Shown piece after piece: positions 16,201 to 27,694 of a DNA stretch of 64,000 nucleotides (within the stretch, counting starts at the first letter, position 1; each line of letters begins with the position of its first letter). Made by a program: the position numbers and the translations under genes. A model generated the notes under the pieces. That model was not told the DNA's origin and did no database searches. It saw only the letters and a program-made list of their open reading frames with translations. This DNA comes from Brugia malayi (Eukaryota; Nematoda; Chromadorea; Rhabditida; Onchocercidae): contig NW_025062479.1 in assembly GCF_000002995.4 (NCBI RefSeq), positions 4,804,221 to 4,868,220 of the forward strand, read 5' to 3'.

Positions 16201-19200
16201 TGATGTATAATAGCAACCGACAACTTTGGCAATACCCATTAAGCGATTTACACATTGAGCTCAACCAAATAATTATTCGGGCACTACTCTCTCTTCACTT
16301 GAAGATCAATAGGAGCTTACGACATACCTTTAATAGAATTCGTGTTGTTATACGATCTTTAATCCTTTCTTCAATAGTTCTGGCAAAACGAATTAAAGGC
16401 TACCTTGTGCTACTCCTATGAAGTAACAATTCGACAATCAAGTAATGATCTGTTTCTTTAGGATAATGTAATATTTAAAGCTCTAAATACTGACTAACTG
16501 TATTTTTTTCAATTGTTTCTTATAGATTTAAAAATGCATAAAAGTTACTGCATAAGCAAAAACCCTTTTTAGGATGCAGTAATACCATAAAATAATGGTA
16601 TCGAATCGGTTTTCTGATCACTGTGGCATACCGTTTGTTAATTCCTATTTGTGATAAGCGACAAGAAAAAAGAATAATCTGCTTAATGAGCATTAAAGCT
16701 TCAGTTTACTACGTCATTATTCCTTCCACATCTCGCATCTTTTAATCCAGTCGACAGCTGTATTAATAGATATGCAAAACAAACAGAAACCGATTTACTT
16801 GGACAAATTATTTGTGAAATGAATAGGCTTTATTGCGCAATTTCTGCATACCAAAATTTAAAAAGAAAAAATCAATTCAAAAAAATAATAATAACAGATG
16901 TTCAAAAAAAGGATGAGTTCTGAACTTATGAGTTCAAATAAATGCCTAAAACCAAAATGCGAAAAACTTTGTTTCAATTACTACAATACGCCTTTTCTGA
17001 TTTCATCATTCCAAGATTTCTTATTAATTCATGACTTGTTTCTCTCTTCCTTTCTTTTTTCGATAAATCATAAAGCTTAATCCGAATTCTTTGCTTCCAC
17101 AGATAATAGAGCAATTCAAAAACCTTAAATTAAAAAAAAAAAAAACAAAAACAAAAACAAACAAACAGAGTCCGCAATACCAGGTGTTGATTTCATAAAT
17201 GGAATAACTCTGTCAAAAAAAAAAAAAAAAATGGTATGCTGCACATAATAATTTTAGGTAAAAATCAATGGTAGCGACAAAATTTGATCCAGTACATTTA
17301 AAAATTTTGTGTTTCATGGACAAATGAGATAGAGTTTAGGAAATGACTGCAAAGATTATTCCCAGTGAAAAGTCAGAACAAAATTCAAATTCAGAATCCC
17401 AAATACTAACACAGTGCTGGCTGCTTACTACTTCTTTTGAACTTAAAGAGATGGGCACATCTGCGAATAAAGCAATAATATTAACACATCGATAAGGAAA
17501 TATCTTCTCATATTATACAAATCAGCGTGATCCCATGAGCTGATTGGTTCCTGGGTAGTGTTAAAATTAATTCTTGAAAGAAAAGGATTGTTAATAAATT
17601 CAGTTGGTAGCCAGGATACTATCCATCATAAAGTAATTTTTTACTAATTTAATGGGAATTTTAATTTATTACCGTTTAGCATTTCAAGTGATGCTTTTGG
17701 ATTGCGATCAATCGAATGAAAGAAATTCTGTTCTGTGGCTACTATAAATAAGCAGACGTAATTTGTACACAGTGGAATGAAAGTAAAGAATGCAATTAAT
17801 TTCTTAATATCCTTTATTTATAACTAATTTGTTTAAAAACTGTATATTCTCCCGCGCCAAATACATTATTTGAGGAGAGATGACAGCTGCTCCGATCATG
17901 GGGTTAAAATTTGAGCAATCGTAACTAATAAATAATACTGTTCCATTATGATTGACTTTGGCGAGAATTTCTCAATATGTGTAGTTGTTTACATAGTTTT
18001 AGTCAGCTTGACACATTTAAAAAAACTTTTATTACAATTAAAATTCCAGCAAATCTGACGCAAGCGCAGTAAATTAGAATGAAACGGCCAAATTGTTCCT
18101 AACAGTCATTAAATTTTTTAATGAGTTAATACAATACTTTTGATTTTTAGACGCTAGTGACTTACGATTCATTATTTTGAAAAAACCATAATAAAGAGAA
18201 GTGCTCACATTCAAGTTCCTAGGAATTCTATCAACTTATTGAACTGTGAGTGGTCCGATAAAACGAAAGCAGAAAGAGAAAAATAGACAGGTCCAGGACA
18301 GGAAATTCAGGATCCCTATGACATCAAGGTGGAAAAAAAACGGATGTCCATTTCCTGTCACCCGTTTCTGTTTCTTCCTTCTTTTTTTCATTTCCTTAAT
18401 ATCTCTTATAAACAATAAAATGAATTTTCAAATAAGTGCTGATGTGTTGTTCGCTGCAAATGCATTCAATTTATTCCCTTTCAAAAACATTTTCATGAAA
18501 ACTATCTTCAATCGATACATAAAGCACCGTCTTAGACAATAACGTTTAAATGCCAATCTTTTCATCACTTTTGTCACACCGTGACAGTGCTATGTGCCAT
18601 TATGCCAATAATAAATACAATCCAAATGCTAAAGTAGAAAGGAAGGGAATCGATGATAGATCAGTACACATAGCAGGGAGAAAATATTGGAGCTCGATTT
18701 CTCGGTTCTTAGGTACTTGACTTCTTAGAAATGAAATGAAGAGAGAATTAATCTTCCTCATAAAATATACTAAATTAAACATATATTCTTGTACTCGAAT
18801 TCTTGACTTAACTGCAAACATTCTACCTTATATTTCTTTGTTTTCACTGTAACTTATTCCTTTTCCATCATAAAGAAAAGTAGAAAATTGCACCACTCCA
18901 TATCCAAAAATTAAAATCAAGTCATCTTTGCATAAGGCTCATTTTAGACGTATGACTCATTAACTTTCAATATTTATATTTCTGAATAGATAGAAAACTA
19001 TTTGTAGATACGTGCGTATATAAATGAACTACATAAACCTATTCACAGCAACCTTACTGGATTCCAGTATATTATACGCACATTATACGCTGTACAAGAA
19101 TCGGACTAATCAAAGTTGTTGCAAAATGGTGCCGCATTAAGGAATGTTGTGCGTGGTGCAGTATTTTTGCAGTGACAGTTCAGCCGTGGTTGTCAGGTAA

Positions 19201-20758
19201 GACTGGTCATCTATTGGAGGTTGGTTGTTGATAAGGTTCTGCACCCAAAAGGATTCATGTACGGGGTTTTGGGAAGAAAAACAAAATCAGTGGAATAAAA
19301 AATATAATAGTAAGGTGTTGAGAGCTTTTCAGCTGTTAAAAGTCAGTCCAAGTCATATTTCATAAAATCTGATGATATTCTAGTCTGCTTCCAATATTCT
19401 TCACCCGAAGCCAATATTTCTTATTGCTTTCCACGTAAATAAAGAAATTTCTGGCTATACGTATGAATTGTTTAAATTTCTCCGGGAAAAGTAGCTCTTA
19501 ATACGGCAGTTTTCGCATGCATTTTTAGATTAAATGGTGTAACTGTTTCATGGATCCGTGCTGCTCTTTCTGGATTTAACAATTTTCGTGGGCTGAAATC
19601 ATGGTAGGTCAATGTTTTCATTACAGATGTTAACTATTCCTACTTTTGATGGTATAAATTAAAGCTAATCTAGACCAGTAGTGATGTAAAAACAATGATA
19701 TTTTCGTGAAATTGCTCAATAACATGCTAAATTGTTTTTACACCAGTCATCTTAGGTTGACAAAATACTACATTCTTTCAGATGTTGTTGTTTACTTATG
19801 AAACTGTCGTATTGCGCTCTGATGGGAGCTACTTCCATTAATATTTGGATTAGAACGTCTTCCAGGAGCAATAATGAGTTTAAATTTCGTCCCTACTTCA
19901 CCGAAGTATGATTTATAATCTTCCTGATAACACTAAAGGTTTTTAGGAATAAATGTTTTGGCCAGCAAAATTCTGTATAAGTTTAAACTCTTTCGAACTT
20001 TCTATATCAGAAAGTCTTTTGAGCCTTTACACTTTTTCATTTTCTCGCTTTCTTAGCAACGGTTCCTCTTCTGATTACCCGAGCCATTATTATAAACCTA
20101 AAAAAGGGCTAAATGAAAAAAAAGGACCTATGTGAAGTGAAATATGGAGAAAAGTGCGGCTTTTTGGTATACATTCTAATCAAAAGCTTACAGCATTGAT
20201 GAGTTCAAGTTTTTTATTGTGATGTATAAATTAAAACCACAGTCCTTATTAAATTATAGTTAGAGATTTTCGGTTCCCATCCACTGTAATATTAATCAAT
20301 TTTAATTTTTGAGATGTTGATAGATTATAGTACTTTTTAGTGGCAAAGATTTCTGGCCTGTATTTTAATATTTCTTTTAGCTCCATTAGTTAGTGATGCC
20401 ATCACTTTCATCTTAGGTAATTGCTTAATAATTTAAATCTATAAGTAATTAATCAACCTACGTATGTGTAAACTTTTGAGGTAGGTTATGACTCTACTTA
20501 TATTACTTACTTACTCAAGGGACAATTCTTTTTCTTGCATATTTTAGTTATCTAAAGAAGGTTATTTCTCCATATACATATTCTACTACATAATATTACT
20601 AATTAGTAGATACAGTGTTATAAAGACAGCTCATGAGAGTGAATAAATCAGAGAATGATCGAAAGGCTTGGGTCAGGCCGTAAAGTTTTCGATGAGAATT
20701 TGCTTGCTTATAAGGAATGAGACATTTTTATTAAGCAAAAGCGTCGTCGATCGATGCG
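13298..20758. other. Large gene-poor intergenic region
   Basis: About 7.4 kb with no convincing gene. I looked for spliced families on both strands and found only short AT-rich frames. Poly-A rich stretches occur near 17131-17170 and 17214-17231. A 24-nt segment at 19174-19197 is bordered by TTTTTGCAG and GTAAGACTGG, the only good acceptor/donor pair noticed. Upstream exons of the flanking ham-1 gene could lie here but cannot be shown. Confidence 0.55.
20727..20732 (-). terminator. Poly(A) signal AATAAA of the 126-aa gene
   Basis: AATAAA on the minus strand 27 bp beyond the proposed stop codon, at normal nematode spacing. Confidence 0.5.
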
Positions 20759-21549
20759 TTATTGCACAGTTGCCGCTGTTCTTTTCTCCTCATATTTCTT
20801 AAATATATATATATACATATGGAAAAGTTGTTGCTTACAATCAATGCATAAATTGCACAGGCTTTTACCGGGCAATATCCTGCAGTTTTCTACATTAGCC
20901 CATTCCATCCCATCATCTTCTGCAGACCACCGAGTTTTGCAACCACGAAAAGATAAAGAAGTACACTTTGTTTGTTGGAGCTAGTAGTGATTTTATATAT
21001 ACATGTTTTGTTCTAAAACACATTTTATGCCTATCTCATGACATTATACACTCTCCACTCGTTAAATCCTTTTTTGTTACAAAGAATATAAAGTTGTTGT
21101 TCACTACATTATGAAGCTTACTTTTGAATTTGAATTGTGGTTCATTGTTTTTCGCAGTCATTTTGCCGCTTGAGAATCTATAATAGGATAATATCTCCAT
21201 TTTTTTTTTTTTTTTTGATTTGTATACCTAAATGTTGTTTTATTTTGCACGTTTTTGTACTGACAGTAATTTAAGAAAAAATTAAGATCAAGATTCGAAG
21301 GACTAAAATACCGAGGGTTCCACTTACAATGAGATTTTCGTGATAAACAAGCAGTTCTATAGGCGATACGCGGGAATTGCATTCAGACCGACCAATTTGC
21401 ATCTGCAAAGGACCTTCTGCTCGATAGGTGCAGACGCTAACTGGAATTGGCAGCAAGGTGCGCGAGAAACTCCGATAACGCAGTTGATTGCTCGGTGCGA
21501 GCCCAGCCATTATTGGCAGGACGGTGCTACAGCGGTATATCGCAGCCAT
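20759..21549 (-). CDS. Unrecognised small Cys-containing protein (126 aa)
   Basis: Not recognised. Minus-strand exons: 21549-21328, 20980-20839, 20775-20759. The first donor is ATT|GTAAGTGG, the second T|GTAAGC, and phases 0 and 1 match. Stop TAA at 20761-20759 is followed 27 bp later by AATAAA (plus-strand 20732-20727). The protein has about nine cysteines spread over its length, including GCKTRW, VENCRIL and SLCNLCID. The first 44 residues have five Arg and no Asp or Glu, so a mitochondrial presequence is possible; no clear signal peptide or membrane span is visible. The first exon is distinctly richer in GC than its surroundings. The opposite strand is also open across this exon, so coding strand rests on the splice sites and the poly(A) signal. 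The gene points away from the ELKS gene. Confidence 0.5.
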
Positions 21550-22739
21550 AGTGCTGAACCTTCAAATTTGACGGTGCAGTGTAATGAAGTAATGAATTCG
21601 ATCTATTCCAGTAACCGACGTTTCGCTGCTTTGCAAAGGTTCATTATTTTTGCCTTACTATAATTATGTAGTAATACCGGATTCTGTTGCTGAACTACTA
21701 TGGATTTTAAATAGAGAAAATGATATGATAGACTGAATCGAATTGCACTGTGAAACTCGGATCAGTTGCTTTTTCAGTTAAATTTTTGAGAAATAAAAGT
21801 GAATAAACATTCTGCCCTGTTGGTGATTGTAGGGATGCAATACTTCCAGAATTTGTTATCGATTCTGGTTTTTAAGTGCTGTTCCTGGTATTTCAAGGCT
21901 ATCCATCTCTATATTTCAAACGCCATTTTCAAAATAATATGTTTTTGCTTGAACATAATAATGATTCTTATCAAAGAAACTTTTATCTTTTTCCCACGCC
22001 AACATAATTCATTGTATTTTGTTTTAAATCCATCTTATCGTGTTTTCCATGTCTCACTCTTCAAATGACATACATGGAAACATCCTGATGTGTACACATT
22101 TTAACTGTGATGCATCTTTTGACCGTACATACAGGGTGTTTCTATTCATCAAACATTTTACATTTTCTAATTCATCCTTTTTTTTTTCTGCAGAAATAAC
22201 ATTTTCCCTGAACTTGCAAATGGTATGTTTTAGTATTAGACAATATGCAGACTTCGAGTACCTTCATAGAGAATAGTATATTTTGGTTAAAGAGGTATTG
22301 AAGTATAAGCCAATGATTTCAGTAAAGTTGACTCACACATTTATGCTTGCCTAATCACGAACAGAGTAATTAGTCTGGATTTTAGTTGACTTCGTTACTC
22401 TGTGTATAACTTTTCCAAATTTAATGCCTACCAAAAGTGAATAGTGAAAAATGAATATTGAAATAAGTTTTGTCGCGGTAAATTTATATTTTGTTGGTAA
22501 TGTTTTCACTTACCTTGGTACGTTTTTTCTTCTATTTGTTATTGCATCTCACTAGTTTCTTTCTTTGATACGTTTTCACTGCGTCCCTTTCCTCTCTTTT
22601 TGTTCAGCTTAGCTCAGCTGACAAAGTTGCAAGAACAAACTAATTAATTATCTAGTTAACTTCTCGAGTTCTTAGACGACGTCTTGCATATAAGTAAGGA
22701 CTGTCTTCCAAATTCACTTTTTAATGTTGAACAATTTAG
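21550..22739. other. Region between divergent genes; 5' side of ELKS
   Basis: About 1.2 kb separating the 126-aa gene (minus) and ELKS (plus). A CAATTTAG acceptor ends at 22739, 23 bp before the first usable ELKS ATG, so it may be an SL acceptor or the end of a 5' UTR intron. No coding signal was seen. Confidence 0.45.
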
Positions 22740-22761
22740 GCAGCACAAGTCTCTTGACGGA

Positions 22762-25700
22762 ATGCAGTTGAACGAGTGCGGAACAAATGAAATTCGACCA
22801 CTGTTACATTTGGACATTTCTACGGCAGATGCAGATATGATGTCATCTCAGTATTCTAGGCCATCTTTATCCAATCCTACAACAACAAATGCATATTTTT
22901 GGAAGCAATCAGCGAAGTATGTTTTACTTTTAAGTGATATATCTGTTACTTTAGAATAATTTTTCGAATTAATTTGTTTTCTAATTACTGGTTTTACCGA
23001 CCCGTTCCATTTTCCTCTTTAAAATTATAACCGTAATTTAAAGTTTTTCAGTACCTGTTCATATAATAGTGACACTTATGGATTATCGGATACACAATCC
23101 GTTCGAGCTTATAAGCTCTTGAAGCAAGATTACGAAATGGCTATACAGAAGTTGAATTCAACTATGAGTTCTATAAAAACATTTTGGAGTCCTGAATTGA
23201 AACGTGAAAGACAATTACGAAAGGAGGAAACAGCAAAACTTGTAGCTTTGCAGAGACAAGTTAGTAAAGTTGAAAGTTGTATTGTTCTGCACGCAACTTT
23301 ATACGAAGTTTCCAATCATTGCAACTATTTTGTATTGTGTTTACGTCCGTTTATGCTCTCGTGTAACTTCATTGATAGTTGACATGATTTTTCAGGCTGG
23401 ACCGCAGAATGGTTCTGGATTTCGAGTTGCAGAGTTGGAGACAGAACTTGAAAACTGTCGGTGCGAGCTTGCTGAAAAAGATGAAACGATTAGGCGGCTC
23501 ATGGAGTGCACAGCTGCAGTTACATATCATGATGGTGGTAGTCGTATGGCTGATTTAGAAACGCGATGTAATCAATTAGAATCATTGCTTGAGATCCGAG
23601 AAGAGCAGATTAGATCGATGGACCGACATTTTTCGCAATTACCAGTTGCAGCATCTCATGCTGCTAAGGTGTGCATTTTTGGGTAACTTTCTTGCGGCAT
23701 CTTTTATAGTCGTAATTCAATTTTTATAAAACACTTTTTTATATGACATTTTGACTTTAGGACCAACAAATAGCAGACCTAGAAGACGAAATTGCGATGT
23801 TACGATCAGAGCGAGCGGAACTTCCGCGCGATTTTACTGATAAAACTATAACTCCTCATGAGATCAACACACTTCGTATGAAGATGGAACGAAGTGAGTT
23901 GGAACTGGCACAAAAGTTAGTTTCATTCAGTAATCGAAAGTTTTGTCTCATTAATTTCGAAAAGCAATTTTCTTGAGAATGCACTTTAATTTTTTACTTC
24001 ACAGGGTAGCTGAACTCTCTTCAGTGCAGACACGATTGCAAGCTGCAACGGAAGCCGTTGAAGACTTGAGGAAGCGTGTTGAAGTTTTTCGTGAATCGTC
24101 AGCAGCAAAGGAAAAACATGCAACGCTGTTGCAGTCTGATGTAAGTTACAATATTGTATTTTTTTTTTTTCAACTAGTTTTACAAACTTAACAAGGTGTG
24201 ACCCTTATTTTTCCTTATTTATTGTGAAAGTTTTAGATGTTTTTAGATTGAAGCACTGCGTGCTAAACTGGAAACCAAAAATATACAAATAGAACAAAAA
24301 GAGAAAACTTCTGAACGTCTGGAAGCAGATTTAACGGTCGAGAAGAACAGAGTGTCAGACCTTCGTGATAGTAATAGAGTAGGTATTTTTTCTTTTACTT
24401 TTAATACTGAATAAATAAATTATCAAATTTCAAGCAAGTTACTTTCGAATTTGAACTTAATAAATTCACATGCAGAATTATGAGCAAAAAATCAGTCAGT
24501 TATTGGCGCGGATTGATGCTATGGAAGGTTTACTACACGAGAAAGAAAACGAACTGGAAAAGATCAAGCAAAAACTTCTGACAAATCCGGACGTACAGAA
24601 GGAAGAAGAGTTGCAGATGCATCTTGATGAAGCTAATAGGTTGGCATAACATTGCTGTTTTAATCTACTTATATCTAAGGAGGAGGAGTTCTTAAATTCT
24701 AAGTACTACTGTTTTACATTCTGTTGAATTCAGTACCAGCTCTAAATTTAATGCTTAATCATTATTATAGGCCTTTTATAGCTTGCATGCCAGCTGTTTC
24801 AGGGAAAAAATGAGAATGCAATCGTTAATTAATGAACTACGCCACAATGCTGAAAAAGAAAAAATGCAGCAGTTGGAAACATTTCAAGCGGAAAATCGAC
24901 AACTAATAGCAACAATCGAAAGCTTACAGAAAGAATTAGCCGACCGGTAGTTTTCACATTATTTATTGTTACAGTATTCAGCTTCCCAGATAAAATTTTC
25001 GAGTTTCGCGAGTATTATTATCAAAATACATCTAACAGCGTAAGTTCGCCATTCCATTACAGATTTCCGTATCACATTCTAGTATAAGTTGGTGAAGAAG
25101 CATTGATACAAGGGTAAGCTTTATCTAACGTTCGAAGAAAGAATTAACATTCGTCATATCTTATAAATTTATTAAAAAATCAGGGCCCTTGCTTTAAATT
25201 ATTCGATGTTGAGGTAAAGGAAATGAATTATTCAACTCAGTTACTGAGCGGTTTCAGAGAAATACTACTAGAGTCACAAAGTGAAAAAATAGGTGACCTT
25301 GACCAAGAACTGGTAACAGTAGAACGGCACTGTAAAGGTCGTGCACCACAGCTTTCAAACGACGAAGAGGTGAGTGATTTTAGAAAACTGTTACCAAAAT
25401 CTGTTCTCAATTGAATAATTTTTATTTGATTCTTATTTATAATAGACAGGCCTCCCAATACAATTTTAAATACAGTGTTTTTGATCTAAAACAGCAGATC
25501 TGCTTTTTGAAAATTGACGTGATCAAACTTTTCAGCTTGCTGAAGCGAGAAAAGAGATTGAATCTCTTCTTCGAATAGTGCAAAGACTTGAGAAAGAAAA
25601 GACTTCTATAATTTCGCATTGTAAGCAGCTGCAAAGGTATGTTGTTTGTTTTTCGGTTTCTGCATTATTTTATTTTCTTCTTTTAATTGCGTGGAAGGAG

Positions 25701-27096
25701 AATCATTTTTGTAGTCTTTTGGATAAATTCTTAACTAGAATCTGTTCCATTTTTTTAGCAAACTGGAGGATATTCACAAGGGTGATATTACTTCGGCAGT
25801 TAGTCAGACTCGATCCGAATTTTCTGCTCTCTCAACTGAAGGATCTCTTAAGTCTAGGTTCTGTTGTTCATTCTGGTTTTTGGGGTTTTGGGGTTTTTTT
25901 TTTTTGCATTTCTGGATCTCTTGCTGAGCCTAAAATGTTTAATTTTTATTGTAATGTATTTTCGACTTTGCAGAGTGGAGGAGCTAGAAGAAGCTCTGCG
26001 TGAATCAGTAAGTATAACAGCTGAAAGAGAGCTTCATGTTGCCCAGCAGAAGCAACTTAGTCAGCAACTTGCTGCTCAAGTATGTATTTCACCTATTCTT
26101 TTTTTAAAGTGAACTATGTTTAGTTCGATGGACATAAATCTTGTAGCTTTTTGAATCTAATTTTCTTAATGGTTAATTTAAGTTGACCGAATGTCGCCGT
26201 GAATTAAATGAGCTTCGACGTCATGTGAAGAAGTTGACAAGTAATGAACGGGAGGAAATGCTGCGTTCTTTAGAACTTGAAAAGCGAAGACATATCGAGC
26301 AGCTGCTGCAACTAAAGTTAGATTTTTTTGAAGCTTTATTTAGAAAGCAATATAACGATATTTGGATTCACTTGACATTAATATTATGCGCATTTCGTAG
26401 GCATGAAGCGTTGGTAGCAGCAATTGCCGAAAAAGATGCTCACATTGCATTGTTGGAACAGTCCAGGGAGAGACCACGCGAAGAGATAGAAACCCTACGC
26501 CATCATAAAGAAAAACTGATGGAAAAATTAAAAGAAGAAAATGAACGTCGCGCCCAGCTTCTCAGCTCTGCTAATTTAAGCGTAGGTGAGAGATCGACAT
26601 TGCAAAATTGCAGATAATATTCTTCAAAAACTGGGGTTCAGGATTGTAGGAAAATATGCATTTTAAAATTATGATTTTTTTACTTATTTGTTTTATGAAT
26701 ATTTAGCCAATGACCTCTCAGAAGAAGGCGGTCTTACTACGATTACAGCAGTCAGTGCTCCAGCAAGTCTTCCTACACCGCGTGAAGCTGTTACTGATCA
26801 GGTTGGGTTTCTTTTTGCAAGAAAAACCCTTTATGTTTATCAGATTTAGTAGTTGTGTTCAGAGTAATTTAATGTTACATGTATTAAACACTGACAAATT
26901 GTACATTTTTATGACTCTTTCCTGATTTTTTAAATTCGATTTTGTTTGTTTTAACAATGAGTTTTTAGACGAGTATTAACTTTTTAACCTTTATAAAGTA
27001 AACTATGAGTGAATATAAAGTGTAAACTATCAGTGAGGCCTTTGCTGACTTTTTCATTTCTTCTAGGAAGATGATGCCGAAGGTATTTGGGCATAG
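22762..27096 (+). CDS. elks-1: ELKS/CAST/ERC active-zone coiled-coil protein
   Basis: Presynaptic cytomatrix scaffold of the ELKS/ERC family (partners RIM/UNC-10 and liprin/SYD-2; also a Rab6 effector outside neurons). Exons: 22762-22916, 23052-23259, 23396-23668, 23761-23915, 24005-24140, 24247-24378, 24476-24639, 24803-24946, 25258-25369, 25536-25636, 25759-25857, 25974-26079, 26183-26316, 26401-26585, 26707-26801, 27067-27096. All phases match; about 742 aa. Family landmarks: SSIKTFWSPELKRERQLRKE in the second exon, EELEEALRESVSITAERE in the twelfth, and ALVAAIAEKDAHIALLEQS in the fourteenth, all near-identical to vertebrate ELKS/ERC. Most of the rest is heptad-rich coiled coil. The last exon has only 30 nt and ends EGIWA-stop, the known C-terminal ligand of the RIM PDZ domain. 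The N-terminal start is least certain: this ATG is the first after an acceptor at 22739, and an upstream exon could extend it. AATAAA at 27689-27694 may end a 0.6-kb 3' UTR. Confidence 0.95.
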
Positions 27097-27688
27097 AAGC
27101 ATTTCAAGCGAAAAAAGAAAATTAGGATTTAACTGCCGAATTTCATTTCTTCCAATCGTATCTTCATTTGTTCAACAATCTTTTTCAGTTCGCTTCATCA
27201 TCTGTACGGGTTTTCGTAATTTGTAGACATCTGCCAGCTATCGGGTTTTTGATAGTTTTTTGACAGTTTATATTTTCTTATGGTGTTTGCGACCTTACAG
27301 TTGGCAATTTATCTGTTTCATTTTTGCAAAGTAAATTCGCTACTGGAAAGGTTACTGATTCATTTTAATTTGAATCACGACTAAGTTCTTCTGGTTCCCT
27401 TTTATAATCTTTAAAGTGATGTTTTCGATGTAGTTAAACCACTGCTACTTTCGTTCAGTTAACTATTGATATTCTATATCTTTCATCTTCAACATTATTG
27501 ATTTTCTACAACTTCAAACAAGGAAATTATTGGATATTTCTTGTTGGTTGAAATCTTTTTGGAGAGAGAGGTTATCAGAACTTTGGTCTGAAGAACTCAC
27601 ACCCATCTGTGCTTGCATGTTCAACTGTTGTCCACTTTACTCAGAATTTTGAAATTAGTTAGGCGAAAGGGGTTCCGTATTGATTGAA

Positions 27689-27694
27689 AATAAA
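27689..27694 (+). terminator. Candidate poly(A) signal for elks-1
   Basis: AATAAA about 590 bp beyond the ELKS stop codon; other non-canonical signals could be used. Confidence 0.3.

Noticed and set aside
16167..16421. 84-codon plus-strand frame
   Set aside because: Single isolated AT-rich frame, no homology and no splice context.
21340..21663. 107-codon plus-strand open frame
   Set aside because: It is antisense to the first exon of the 126-aa gene. The minus strand has a strong donor, a matching second exon and a poly(A) signal; the plus frame has no such support. The GC-rich exon makes both strands open.
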